NCBI GenBank assembly: GCA_963791325.1
Contig: CAWBRU010000007.1
Coordinates: 109,525 to 173,524 of the forward strand
Origin: JBEVJK01 sp963791325
Lineage (GTDB): Bacteria > Pseudomonadota > Alphaproteobacteria > Rhizobiales > Rhizobiaceae
Reading direction: 5' to 3'
Length of the DNA: 64,000 bases
In this document: in pieces, positions 26,408 to 34,164 of the stretch
How positions within the stretch are numbered: position 1 is the stretch's first letter
Layout of the letters: each line of letters opens with the position of its first letter
Made by a program: the position numbers and the translations under genes
The notes under the pieces: generated by a model
Seen by the model: the letters and a program-made list of their open reading frames with translations, nothing else
The model's database searches: none
Told to the model about the DNA's origin: nothing

Positions 26408-27211
26408 GCGGGCGGGGCGCGGTCGAGCGGGCAAAGCTCAGGATTGCCCGCCTGCTGGCGCACGGGCCGGCCGCGGCTGCGGCCGGCGCGGCGGCGGGCA
26501 CGGCGTTGCTCGACGCCGGCAAGCGCGGCACGGTGGCTGCGCCCGAGCCCATCCTTGCCGCCATGGCGTCGGCCGGCCTGATCAGGGCCGTCGGCGGCCG
26601 GCTGTGGCTGACGGGCGCGGGCGAAGCCTGGCTGAAGCGCCGCTGCGCGCCGGGCGACGGTTTCCAAGCCCAGCACCGCGACCTCGACCAGATCGTCGTC
26701 GAAGTCGGCGGCAGCCCGGCGCGGTTGACCGTCAACCTCGCCGAAATCGCCACTGACGGTTCTTGCCCGGCTGAAGGGCAGAGACGGACGGCCGTTTCTC
26801 CTGCCGGCCGAGGTCCGCGCCGGCGAGCGGCTGCGCGCCGATTACGACCGAGGCCGGATCGCGCCGCGGCTCGGCGCGCATTGGGAGGTCGCGGTGTCCG
26901 ACGGGCGGCGCGGCGGCCATGACACCGCCGAGCTCACCGAACGTGCGCTTGCCGCACGCCAGCGCGTCGAACGCGCGCTTGCCGCGGTCGGGCCGGAGCT
27001 CGCCGGCGTGCTCATCGACATCTGCTGCTTCTTGAAGGGCCTCGAGCTGGTCGAGCTCGAGCGGGGCTGGCCGGTCCGCTCGGCCAAGGTCGTGCTCAAG
27101 ACGGCACTCGGCGCGCTTGCCCGCCACTATGAGCCGCAGCGCCCTGCCGCCGGCAAGCCTCTCATCCTGCACTGGGGCGCGGCGGACTATCGGCCGCGGC
27201 CCGGCCCCTAG
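26404..27211 (+). pseudogene. DUF6456 protein, one frameshift
   Basis: The first part (MSGRGAVERAKLRIARLLAH..., IRAVGGRLWLTGAGEAWLKR) breaks at GAAATCG (26743-26749). Removing one A restores VNLAESPLTVLARLKGRDGR and continues as AEVRAGERLRADYDRGRIAP to the end (VLKTALGALARHYEPQ). The restored protein is about 268 residues, of normal family length, with a DUF6456 C-terminus resembling a replication or DNA-binding module. Rhizobial genomes often place this family beside the DnaA-like HTH gene. Probably a single-base error or a very recent mutation. Confidence 0.75.
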
Positions 27212-27310
27212 AGCAATTCGAGGAGAAGTGGAAACCGGTTCTCCGTCCGGAATTGCGAAAAACAAAGGCTTAGAGCGGGTCGGCGAGTCGAAAGACGCTG
27301 AACCGCTCGA
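27208..27310 (+). repeat. RIME-like element
   Basis: TAGAGCAATTCGAGGAGAAG...GGTTCTCCGTCCGGAATTGC, AAAAACAAAGGCTTAGAGCG linker, and a right arm ending GCTGAACCGCTC. The stop codon of the DUF6456 frame is the TAG of this repeat. The remaining 290 bases to 27599 show no supported gene. Confidence 0.85.
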
Positions 27311-27599
27311 GAGTATGAACCGGAAAGGCGGACCCCGTTCTTCTCGCGCGAAACGCGGAAAAACGCGTTTGTCGCGGAGATCATGCGCAATCCAGAAGAA
27401 GCGGAGCGGGGCGGCGATCCGAAGCAACCCTCGCCGCTCCAGCGGAGATCATCACGTTATCGAACTTGGTGCGCTAAGCCGCTGTATTTCGGCCCTTTTC
27501 CTTGCCAGGCTGCGTCACGCTTTTTTGCTGGGTCGCCCCGGCTTGGAGCGCGCGACCAACATATTTGAATGACACGCCCGGCCGGCTGCCCGACGGTCG

Positions 27600-27848
27600 A
27601 TGATGCCAAGATATTTCTTCGACCTCTACGACGGTGACACCGAGGCCAAGGACACCGAAGGCCTCGATTTCGTCGACCGCGAGGCGATGCGCCGCGCAGC
27701 CATCGCCGAACTTCCCGACATTGCCCGCGATGCGCTGCCCGACGGCGACGAGCGGGAATTCGTCGTCGCCGTCCGCTCCGAACGCGGTGAAGTCGTGTTT
27801 CGTGCCGCTCTGGTGTTGCGTGCCGGCTGGGTGGCAGACGGAAGCTAA
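27600..27848 (+). CDS. DUF6894 family small protein
   Basis: 82 residues, MMPRYFFDLYDGDTEAKDTE, then EAMRRAAIAELPDIARDALP, then EFVVAVRSERGEVVFRAALV. These three blocks (RYFFDxxDG, the helix, and the FxVxVRdexG strand) define the family, which is very common in Bradyrhizobium-like genomes. Function unknown. It ends at the border of a RIME element. Confidence 0.8.
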   Translation: MMPRYFFDLYDGDTEAKDTEGLDFVDREAMRRAAIAELPDIARDALPDGDEREFVVAVRSERGEVVFRAALVLRAGWVADGS

Positions 27849-27985
27849 AGCGGATCAACTTTTTTTGGTTCGGTTCTTCGCATCGGTGCTCCCCTCCAAG
27901 TCTTTGTTTTTTCGCAACTCCAAACGGAAAACCGGTTTCCACTTCTCGTGGAATTGCTCCGAGGTGCCGGCCTCCGAATTGCTCC
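27845..27985 (-). repeat. RIME-like element with short duplication
   Basis: AAAGCGGATCAAC...ATCGGTGCTCCCCTCCAAGT, CAACTCCAAACGGAAAACCG, GGAATTGCTCCGAGGTGCCG; the last block is immediately repeated as GAATTGCTCCGAGGTGCCGG. Confidence 0.75.
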
Positions 27986-28018
27986 GAGGTGCCGGCGTCC
28001 CAGGGCCGCACGCGGTCT

Positions 28019-28237
28019 TCATGCGGCGTGCCGGCAGCTTTCCTTGCGGTCGAACTCGACGGCTGCGTGGATGCCGATCGCGAAAGTCACGATCAGGTCT
28101 TCGAGACCGGCGTCCGAAACCGCCAGGTCCGGCAGCATCTGCCGGATGCTGAAGATGGCATCGCGCGTCGAGATCGGCGTGAGCCGGTGCGATACCGAGC
28201 CGACATAATGATCAACGGCTGCGTGAATGCGATCCAT
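28019..28237 (-). CDS. Small hypothetical protein (72 aa)
   Basis: MDRIHAAVDHYVGSVSHRLT, then PISTRDAIFSIRQMLPDLAV, then LEDLIVTFAIGIHAAVEFD. All-helical and likely cytosolic. The pattern (TPIStrxAIfaIRQ...aIexhlAVeFD) resembles rhizobial hypothetical proteins. No known function. Divergent from the downstream TPR/protease gene. Confidence 0.55.
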   Translation of the reverse strand: MDRIHAAVDHYVGSVSHRLTPISTRDAIFSIRQMLPDLAVSDAGLEDLIVTFAIGIHAAVEFDRKESCRHAA

Positions 28238-28421
28238 CGTTCCCCCGCAGAAACAACAAACCCAATCGATTTAACAATCCTGCCATACCCGTACCGGTTG
28301 TCAAGAGTCCTCCCGACATCCTGACTGACCGGCCGGCGGGGGAGCCGGCCAGAATCGGTGAACCGCCCGCGCGTTTCGCTGCTATCATCGGGCTCTCGCC
28401 CCCAGCGCCGGATGGCTGACA

Positions 28422-29720
28422 ATGCAAATAGCCCCGATTTGCCTCGCCTTGGTGCTCGGGCTGACGCCGTGCCTCTCCGCGGCCTCGGCCGCCGAGAACG
28501 GCGCCCGCCATGCCGCCGAGCAGCTCTTCCGTGGCGGCAAGTTCGGCGCTGCCGCCAAACGCTATGCCGAAGTGGTGGCGGCCCATCCGGACGACGCGGA
28601 GGCGGTGCGCCGGCTGGGCGAGATCGCGCTCCTGGCCAACCGGCTCGACGAGGCCGGGCGCTGGCTCGACAAGGCGCTCGCGCTCAAGCCCGACGAGAGC
28701 GACGTCAAGGTGCTGCGCGCCGAGGTCTTCTACCGGCGCGACCAGTTCGGCCGGGCGGCGGCCGCTCTCGACGGGGTGGACACGGCGCGCAACGCGCTGG
28801 TCATCAACCAATTTCCGACGCTCAACGTCGCCAAGCTGAACAGCTTCGAGGGGCAGACGCCCTATCTGGTCGACGGCGTGGGCAGCAGCACCCGGCTTGA
28901 GCTGCTGCGCACCGATCCGCTGCCGCTGGTCAGCGTGCGGGTCAACGGCGGCGCGCCCGTCACCTTCTTCATCGACACCGGCGGCTCGGAAGTGGCGCTC
29001 GACACCGATTTCGCCAACGAGCTCGGCGTGCCGCGGTTCGGCGCCGTGCAGGGCACCTTCTCCGGCGGCCAGCACGCCGAGGTCGAGCACGGGCGGATCG
29101 AATCGCTGGCGCTCGGATCCTGGACGGTGAAGAACCTGCCCGCCGTCACGCTGCCGCTGCGCCAGCTGTCCGAGGGCCTGGGGGTCAAGCGCATCGACGG
29201 GATCCTCGGCACCACCCTGTTCTACCACTTCCTGACCACGCTCGACCTGCCGCGCGGCGCGCTGGAGTTTCGCCGCAAGACCGCCGAAGAGGCCAGCCGG
29301 TTCGCGGCGGAGGCGCGCGGCAGCGTCGCGGTGCCGTTCTGGATCGCCGGCGATCATTTCATGGTCGGCTGGGGGCGGGTCGACACGCTGCCGCCATCGC
29401 TGCTGTTCGTCGACACCGGGCTTGCCGGCGCCGGCGTCAAGCTCGCCCAATCGGCGATCGGCCAGGCCGGGATCAAGCTCGAGGAAGACAAGGCCACCAG
29501 CGGCGCCGGGGCCGGCGGAACCCTGAAGACCGTGCCCTATGTGGTCGGCCGCCTGAGCTTCGGGAAACTCACGCAGCGCAATGTTCCCGGCCTTTTCGAC
29601 GGGCCGTTTCCCTGGGAGAACCTGTACGGCTTCTACCTCGCCGGCATGGTCGGCCATGACTTCTTCAAGCCCTACGCCATGACCTTCGATTTCGACGGCA
29701 TGAGAATTTTCCTCAAGTAG
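28422..29720 (+). CDS. Exported TPR plus retropepsin-like aspartic protease
   Basis: 432 residues. Signal peptide (ICLALVLGLTPCLSAASAAE), TPR-type repeats about 30-115 (AAEQLFRGGKFGAAAKRYAE; RLDEAGRWLDKALALKPDES), then a two-lobed aspartyl protease. The first lobe has FFIDTGGSEVALD (about 185), the second LLFVDTGLAGAGVKL (about 328), each preceding a hydrophobic-Gly segment (RIDGILGTTLFYH; AGMVGHDFF). Both DTG motifs on one chain could form the active pair without dimerising. Likely periplasmic. Substrate unknown. Confidence 0.8.
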   Translation: MQIAPICLALVLGLTPCLSAASAAENGARHAAEQLFRGGKFGAAAKRYAEVVAAHPDDAEAVRRLGEIALLANRLDEAGRWLDKALALKPDESDVKVLRAEVFYRRDQFGRAAAALDGVDTARNALVINQFPTLNVAKLNSFEGQTPYLVDGVGSSTRLELLRTDPLPLVSVRVNGGAPVTFFIDTGGSEVALDTDFANELGVPRFGAVQGTFSGGQHAEVEHGRIESLALGSWTVKNLPAVTLPLRQLSEGLGVKRIDGILGTTLFYHFLTTLDLPRGALEFRRKTAEEASRFAAEARGSVAVPFWIAGDHFMVGWGRVDTLPPSLLFVDTGLAGAGVKLAQSAIGQAGIKLEEDKATSGAGAGGTLKTVPYVVGRLSFGKLTQRNVPGLFDGPFPWENLYGFYLAGMVGHDFFKPYAMTFDFDGMRIFLK

Positions 29721-29738
29721 CGGATCCTGGAGGACACC

Positions 29739-30134
29739 ATGACCGAGACGGATCTCTCCGCCCTCTACCGAGGCTATATTGCCTGTCTCAACAGGCAGGA
29801 CTGGGCGCGCCTCGGCGATTTCGTCGGCGAGGATGTCCGCCACAACGGCCGGCCGCTCGGCCTTGCCGGCTACCGCGAGATGCTGGAGAACGATTTCCGC
29901 ACCATCCCCGACCTTCACTTCGACATCCAGCTGCTGGCCTGCGAGCGGCCCTTCGTGGCCAGCCGGCTGATGTTCACCTGCGCGCCGGCCGGCAAGTTTC
30001 TCGGCCTCGACGTCGACGGCCGGCGGGTGACCTTCGCCGAGAACGTGTTCTATCAGGTCCGGGCGGACAGGATCATCGAGGTCTGGTCGGTGATCGACAA
30101 GGCGGCGATCGAGGTTCAGCTGCGGCTCGGCTAG
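29739..30134 (+). CDS. SnoaL-like ester cyclase family protein
   Basis: 131 residues, a single SnoaL/NTF2-like fold: YRGYIACLNRQDWARLGDFV, HNGRPLGLAGYREML, FRTIPDLHFDIQLLA, and ENVFYQVRADRIIEVWSVID. GGAGGA precedes the ATG. The last 25 codons lie inside a 250-bp tandem duplication, but the coding copy is intact. Substrate cannot be predicted for this fold. Confidence 0.8.
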   Translation: MTETDLSALYRGYIACLNRQDWARLGDFVGEDVRHNGRPLGLAGYREMLENDFRTIPDLHFDIQLLACERPFVASRLMFTCAPAGKFLGLDVDGRRVTFAENVFYQVRADRIIEVWSVIDKAAIEVQLRLG

Positions 30135-30247
30135 GGCGGAGTTCTCGGCTGCCGTGGCGTGAAGACAATTCGACTGGACCCGCTGATCGATATCTTCCAA
30201 GGTGGACAGAGCGCATTGGCGAGAGCATGACCTCCGCCAGGAGCCTA

Positions 30248-30262
30248 TGACCGTTGCGGTCA
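30248..30262 (+). promoter_or_regulatory. Palindrome TGACCG-TTG-CGGTCA, upstream copy
   Basis: A 6+6 perfect inverted repeat with a 3-base centre, present once in each unit of the duplicated segment. Candidate operator. Confidence 0.4.
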
Positions 30263-30498
30263 GCGCGTCGGCGGTGCCCCCGTGACGCGAGCGGCTCGAG
30301 ACGCGCATTCCGGGCGGACAGGATCATCGAGGTCTGGTCGGTGATCGACAAGGCGGCGATCGAGGTTCAGCTGCGGCTCGGCTAGGGCGGAGTTCTCGGC
30401 TGCCGTGGCGTGAAGACAATTCGACTGGACCTGCTGATCGATATCTTCCAAGGTGGACAGAGCGCCTTGGCGAGAGCATGACCTCCGCCAGGAGCCTA

Positions 30499-30513
30499 TG
30501 ACCGTTGCGGTCA
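30499..30513 (+). promoter_or_regulatory. Palindrome TGACCG-TTG-CGGTCA, katG-proximal copy
   Basis: Second copy of the operator-like inverted repeat, 74-88 bases upstream of the katG start codon. The regulator is unknown; the sequence does not look like a classical OxyR footprint. Confidence 0.4.
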
Positions 30514-30586
30514 GCGCGTCGGCGGTGCCCCCGTGACGCGAGCGGCTCGAGACGCGCAGATCGAAGAGTCGTTTCGGAGACCGAAG

Positions 30587-32791
30587 ATGGATGCCAAGAC
30601 TGACGACCAGGCGGGCAAGTGCCCGTTCACCGGCGGCCCGCGGGGACGCAGCAACCGTGATTGGTGGCCGAACGCACTCGATATCCAGTCGCTGCACCGC
30701 AATTCGACCTTGTCCGACCCGATGGACCGGGATTTCGACTATACGGCGGAGTTCAAGACCCTCGACCTCGGCGCCGTCATCGCCGACCTGACGGCCCTGA
30801 TGACCGAATCGCAAGACTGGTGGCCGGCCGATTTCGGTCACTATGGCGGCCTGATGATCCGCCTGGCCTGGCACAGCGCCGGCACCTACCGCATCACCGA
30901 CGGCCGCGGCGGCGCCGGCGCCGGGCAGCAGCGCTTCGCCCCGCTCAACAGCTGGCCCGATAATGCCAATCTCGACAAGGCGCGCCGGCTGCTGTGGCCG
31001 ATCAAGCAGAAATACGGCCGCAAGATCTCCTGGGCCGACCTGATGATCCTGGCCGGCAATGTCGCGCTCGAATCGATGGGCTTCAAGACGTTCGGCTTCG
31101 CCGGCGGCCGCGCCGATGTGTGGGAGCCGGAGGAGCTGTTCTGGGGGCCCGAAGGCACGTGGCTCGGCGACGAGCGCTACAGCGGCGAGCGGCAGCTGTC
31201 CGAGCCGCTCGGCGCGGTGCAGATGGGCCTGATCTACGTCAACCCCGAGGGGCCGAACGGCAAGCCCGACCCGGTCGCGGCCGCGCACGACATCCGCGAG
31301 ACGTTCTTCCGCATGGCGATGAACGACGAGGAGACGGTGGCGCTGATCGCCGGCGGCCACACCTTCGGCAAGACCCACGGCGCCGGCGATCCCTCGTTCA
31401 TGGGGCCGGAACCGGAAGCCGGCGCCATCGAGGACCAGGGACTGGGCTGGAAGAGCACCCACGGAACCGGGTTCGGCGCCGACACCATCACCGGCGGGCC
31501 GGAAGTCATCTGGTCGCAGACCCCGACCCGGTGGAGCAATTTCTTCTTCCGGAACCTGTTCGATTTCGAGTGGGAGCTGACCAAGAGCCCGGCAGGCGCC
31601 TGGCAATGGCAGGCCAAGGGCGCAAATGCCGACGTGCCGGACCCGTTCGACGCCGGCAAGAAGCGGCTGCCGACGATGCTGACCACCGACCTGTCGCTGC
31701 GCTTCGATCCCGCCTATGAGAAGATCTCGCGGCGCTTCCATGAGCATCCCGACCAGTTCGCGGACGCTTTCGCCCGCGCCTGGTTCAAGCTCACCCACCG
31801 CGACATGGGCCCGCGGGTCCGCTACCTCGGCCCGCTCGTGCCGCAGGAGACGCTGATCTGGCAGGACCCGATCCCGGCCGTCGACCATCCGCTGATCGAC
31901 GCCCAGGACATCGCTACGCTCAAGCAGAAAATCCTGGCGGCCGGGCTGTCGGTGGCTGAATTGGTCTCGACGGCCTGGGCCTCGGCCTCCACCTTCCGCG
32001 GCTCCGACAAGCGCGGCGGCGCCAATGGCGCGCGCCTCCGGCTGGCGCCGCAAAAGGACTGGGAGGTCAACGACCCGGCCGGGCTGCACGCCGTGCTCAC
32101 GGCGCTGGAGCACATCCAGGCCGATTTCAATGCCGGCCAGCAGGGCGGCAAGAAAGTGTCGCTGGCCGACCTGATCGTGCTCGCCGGCGCGGCCGCGGTC
32201 GAGCAAGCGGCCAAGGACGGCGGCACCGAGGTCAAGGTGCCCTTCGCTCCCGGCCGCATGGATGCCGCGCAGGAGGACACCGACGTCCAGTCGTTCGCGC
32301 CGCTCGAGCCGCGCGCCGACGGGTTCCGCAACTATGTCGGCGGCCGGCATCAGTTCATGATGCCGGAGGAGGCGCTGGTCGACCGTGCACAGCTGCTGTG
32401 GCTGAGCGCGCCGGAGATGACGGCTCTGCTCGGCGGGCTGCGCGTCCTCGGCGCCAATGCCGGCCGCTCCAAGCACGGCGTGTTCACCGACCGCCCGGGA
32501 ACGCTCACCAACGACTTCTTCCTCAATCTGCTCGACATGGGGACGGAGTGGAGCCATGCCGGCGAGGACGTCTATGAGGGCCGCGACCGCCGCTCGCATG
32601 CGCTCAAATGGACCGCCACCCGGGTCGACCTGATCTTCGGCTCGCACTCGCAGCTGAGGGCGATCGCCGAGATCTACGGCAGCTCGGATTCCAAGGCGAA
32701 GTTCGTCAAGGATTTCGTCAGGGCCTGGGACAAGGTGATGAACCTCGACCGGTTCGAGCTGAAACCGAACACCGCCCGCACCGCCGCCTGA
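30587..32791 (+). CDS. katG: Catalase-peroxidase HPI
   Basis: 734 residues, full length. Bifunctional haem enzyme that removes hydrogen peroxide in the cytosol. Distal triad Arg92, Trp95 and His96 (MIRLAWHSAGTYR). The Trp95-Tyr217-Met243 adduct residues lie in LAWHS, MGLIYVNPEGP and FRMAMNDEET. The proximal haem ligand is His258 in GGHTFGKTHGAG. ATG 30587 begins MDAKTDDQAGKCPFTGG, the normal family opening; an in-frame ATG or GTG upstream would add non-conserved sequence from the repeat. No oxyR is adjacent. A perfect stem-loop follows. Confidence 0.96.
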   Translation: MDAKTDDQAGKCPFTGGPRGRSNRDWWPNALDIQSLHRNSTLSDPMDRDFDYTAEFKTLDLGAVIADLTALMTESQDWWPADFGHYGGLMIRLAWHSAGTYRITDGRGGAGAGQQRFAPLNSWPDNANLDKARRLLWPIKQKYGRKISWADLMILAGNVALESMGFKTFGFAGGRADVWEPEELFWGPEGTWLGDERYSGERQLSEPLGAVQMGLIYVNPEGPNGKPDPVAAAHDIRETFFRMAMNDEETVALIAGGHTFGKTHGAGDPSFMGPEPEAGAIEDQGLGWKSTHGTGFGADTITGGPEVIWSQTPTRWSNFFFRNLFDFEWELTKSPAGAWQWQAKGANADVPDPFDAGKKRLPTMLTTDLSLRFDPAYEKISRRFHEHPDQFADAFARAWFKLTHRDMGPRVRYLGPLVPQETLIWQDPIPAVDHPLIDAQDIATLKQKILAAGLSVAELVSTAWASASTFRGSDKRGGANGARLRLAPQKDWEVNDPAGLHAVLTALEHIQADFNAGQQGGKKVSLADLIVLAGAAAVEQAAKDGGTEVKVPFAPGRMDAAQEDTDVQSFAPLEPRADGFRNYVGGRHQFMMPEEALVDRAQLLWLSAPEMTALLGGLRVLGANAGRSKHGVFTDRPGTLTNDFFLNLLDMGTEWSHAGEDVYEGRDRRSHALKWTATRVDLIFGSHSQLRAIAEIYGSSDSKAKFVKDFVRAWDKVMNLDRFELKPNTARTAA

Positions 32792-32805
32792 AAAGGACGC
32801 GGAAC

Positions 32806-32836
32806 GGAGCACCGCTTCCGGCGCAGGCGGTGCTCC
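32806..32836 (+). terminator. Stem-loop after katG
   Basis: GGAGCACCGC / GCGGTGCTCC form a perfect 10-bp stem with an 11-base loop region, 15 bases after the katG stop. No U tract follows, so it may be a weak terminator or mRNA-stabilising structure. It resembles the right-hand palindrome of the RIME elements. Confidence 0.5.
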
Positions 32837-32928
32837 GCCCCGGTGCCGCGCACCGGCTTCAGATTTGGCGTCAAAGCCCGCATCATGGCTGGTGCTGATT
32901 CGGACAATGCCTGCGTGCCCAGCCTGAG

Positions 32929-33603
32929 ATGATCGACGTCGAACAGGACAGCGAGGCGGCGCTCTATGCGCCGGTCAAGCGCTTTTTCGAGAGCCATGGC
33001 CTCACCATCAAGGGTGAGGTCAGCGGTTGCGACATCGTCGGGGTGAGCGCCGACGACCCGGCTCTGCTGGTCGTCTGCGAGCTGAAAGTCCGCTTCAATC
33101 TGGAGCTGGTGCTGCAGGGCATCGAGCGCGCCGCGGCCTGCGACGAAGTCTGGCTGGCGGCGCGGCGGTCCGGCAACGGCAAGGGCCGGGAGCATGACCG
33201 ACGCTTCCGCAGTCTCTGCCGCAGCCTGGGTTTCGGCCTCATCGCGGTGAGCCGCAGCGGCGCCGTCGAGGTGCTGCTCAGCCCGGCGGCGCTGCCGCCG
33301 CGGCGCAATCCCCGCCGGCGCTCGGCCATCGTCGAGGAACATCGCCGCCGGCGTGGCGACCCCGCGGTCGGCGGCAGCAACCGCCGGCCGGTGATGACCG
33401 CCTACCGGCAGGACGCCTATGCGCTCGCCATGGGGCTGGCCGAGGGCCCGCGGCAGCTGCGCGACCTCCGGCTGATCCGGCCGACCGCTACCAAGATCGT
33501 CCGGCGCAACGTCTATGGCTGGTTCGCGCGGGTGGCGCGCGGCAGCTACGAGCTGACCGACAGCGGCCGGGCAGCCCTGCTCACCTGGGCGGAGCGGAAT
33601 TGA
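32929..33603 (+). CDS. DUF2161 PD-(D/E)XK-type phosphodiesterase-like protein
   Basis: 224 residues. The nuclease-like core reads YAPVKRFFESHGLTIKGEVS, then GCDIVGV, then LLVVCELKVRFNLELVLQGI: a Glu, GxD and ELK arrangement typical of the PD-(D/E)XK superfamily. The C-terminal 70 residues (MTAYRQDAYALAMGLAEGPR; TKIVRRNVYGWFARVARGSY) look like a winged-helix domain. Presumably acts on nucleic acid; the biological role is not established. Confidence 0.8.
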   Translation: MIDVEQDSEAALYAPVKRFFESHGLTIKGEVSGCDIVGVSADDPALLVVCELKVRFNLELVLQGIERAAACDEVWLAARRSGNGKGREHDRRFRSLCRSLGFGLIAVSRSGAVEVLLSPAALPPRRNPRRRSAIVEEHRRRRGDPAVGGSNRRPVMTAYRQDAYALAMGLAEGPRQLRDLRLIRPTATKIVRRNVYGWFARVARGSYELTDSGRAALLTWAERN

Positions 33604-34093
33604 GGGAGCGCTGACCTGCCGGCGCCGAAACGCGCCGGTCCACAGGGCTGAGCACCGCTTCTTCGAATCGGTGCTCCCCTCTAGGTCTTTGTTGTCCCGC
33701 AATTCCGGACGGAAAACCGTTGCCACTTTTCCAAGAATTGCTCGAAGGCACCCGGCAGACGGTCGAGCGGGTCAGGAAGCGCTTCTCGCGGCCGTTGTCG
33801 AGCGAAAACATGCCGCCGCGGCCGGGCACCATGTCGATGACCAGGTCGGTGTGCTTCCACGCTTCATATTGGCTTTCGCTGATATAGACCGGCGTGTCGC
33901 CGATCGTGCCGAGCAGCACGTCGCGGTCGCCGACCAGGAACTCGCCGCGCGGATAGCACATCGGCGAGGAGCCGTCGCAGCAGCCGCCGGACTGATGGAA
34001 GAGCACAGGCCCGTGATCGGCGATGATCTCCGCGAGCAGCGCTTCGGCGGCCGCCGTGGCCGAGACTTTTCCGAGCGAGACTTTTTCGGTCAT
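33581..34093 (-). CDS. DUF779 protein with RIME-extended C-terminus
   Basis: About 170 residues from ATG 34093 (GAGG upstream). The conserved DUF779 part is the first 110: HGPVLFHQSGGCCDGSSPMC, GEFLVGDRDVLLG, SQYEAWKHTDLVIDMVPGRG, and DNGREKRFLTRS. The frame then runs through a RIME-like repeat (SSNSWKSGNGFPSGIAG...) for about 60 extra residues, so the original stop has probably been lost. DUF779 genes usually sit beside ALDH genes like the one 71 bases upstream. The double-Cys motif suggests metal or thiol chemistry. Confidence 0.8.
   Translation of the reverse strand: MTEKVSLGKVSATAAAEALLAEIIADHGPVLFHQSGGCCDGSSPMCYPRGEFLVGDRDVLLGTIGDTPVYISESQYEAWKHTDLVIDMVPGRGGMFSLDNGREKRFLTRSTVCRVPSSNSWKSGNGFPSGIAGQQRPRGEHRFEEAVLSPVDRRVSAPAGQRSLNSAPPR
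33648..33755 (-). repeat. RIME-like element, reverse orientation
   Basis: GAGCACCGC...GAATCGGTGCTCCCCTC, TAGGTCTTTGTTGTCCCGCA linker, AATTCCGGACGGAAAACCGT and CCAAGAATTGCTC. It overlaps the 3' end of the DUF779 reading frame. Confidence 0.85.
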
Positions 34094-34164
34094 GGACAAA
34101 CCTCATTGCAAAGGCGGCGCGACGCCCCGAAAAGAGCCGCCGCGCCGCCGGCCTTGGGAGGCGA

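Larger units (their letters stand above)
30058..30558 (+). repeat. Tandem 250-bp duplication upstream of katG
   Basis: 30058-30307 and 30309-30558 are direct copies (offset 251) differing at only a few bases. Each includes the 3' end of the SnoaL gene plus the whole intergenic region. The second, distal copy now lies directly in front of katG, so the katG leader exists twice. Confidence 0.93.

Noticed and set aside
30260..32812. Very long open frame antisense to katG
   Set aside because: High GC with strong third-position bias produces long antisense frames; the sense strand encodes a complete catalase-peroxidase with all active-site residues.
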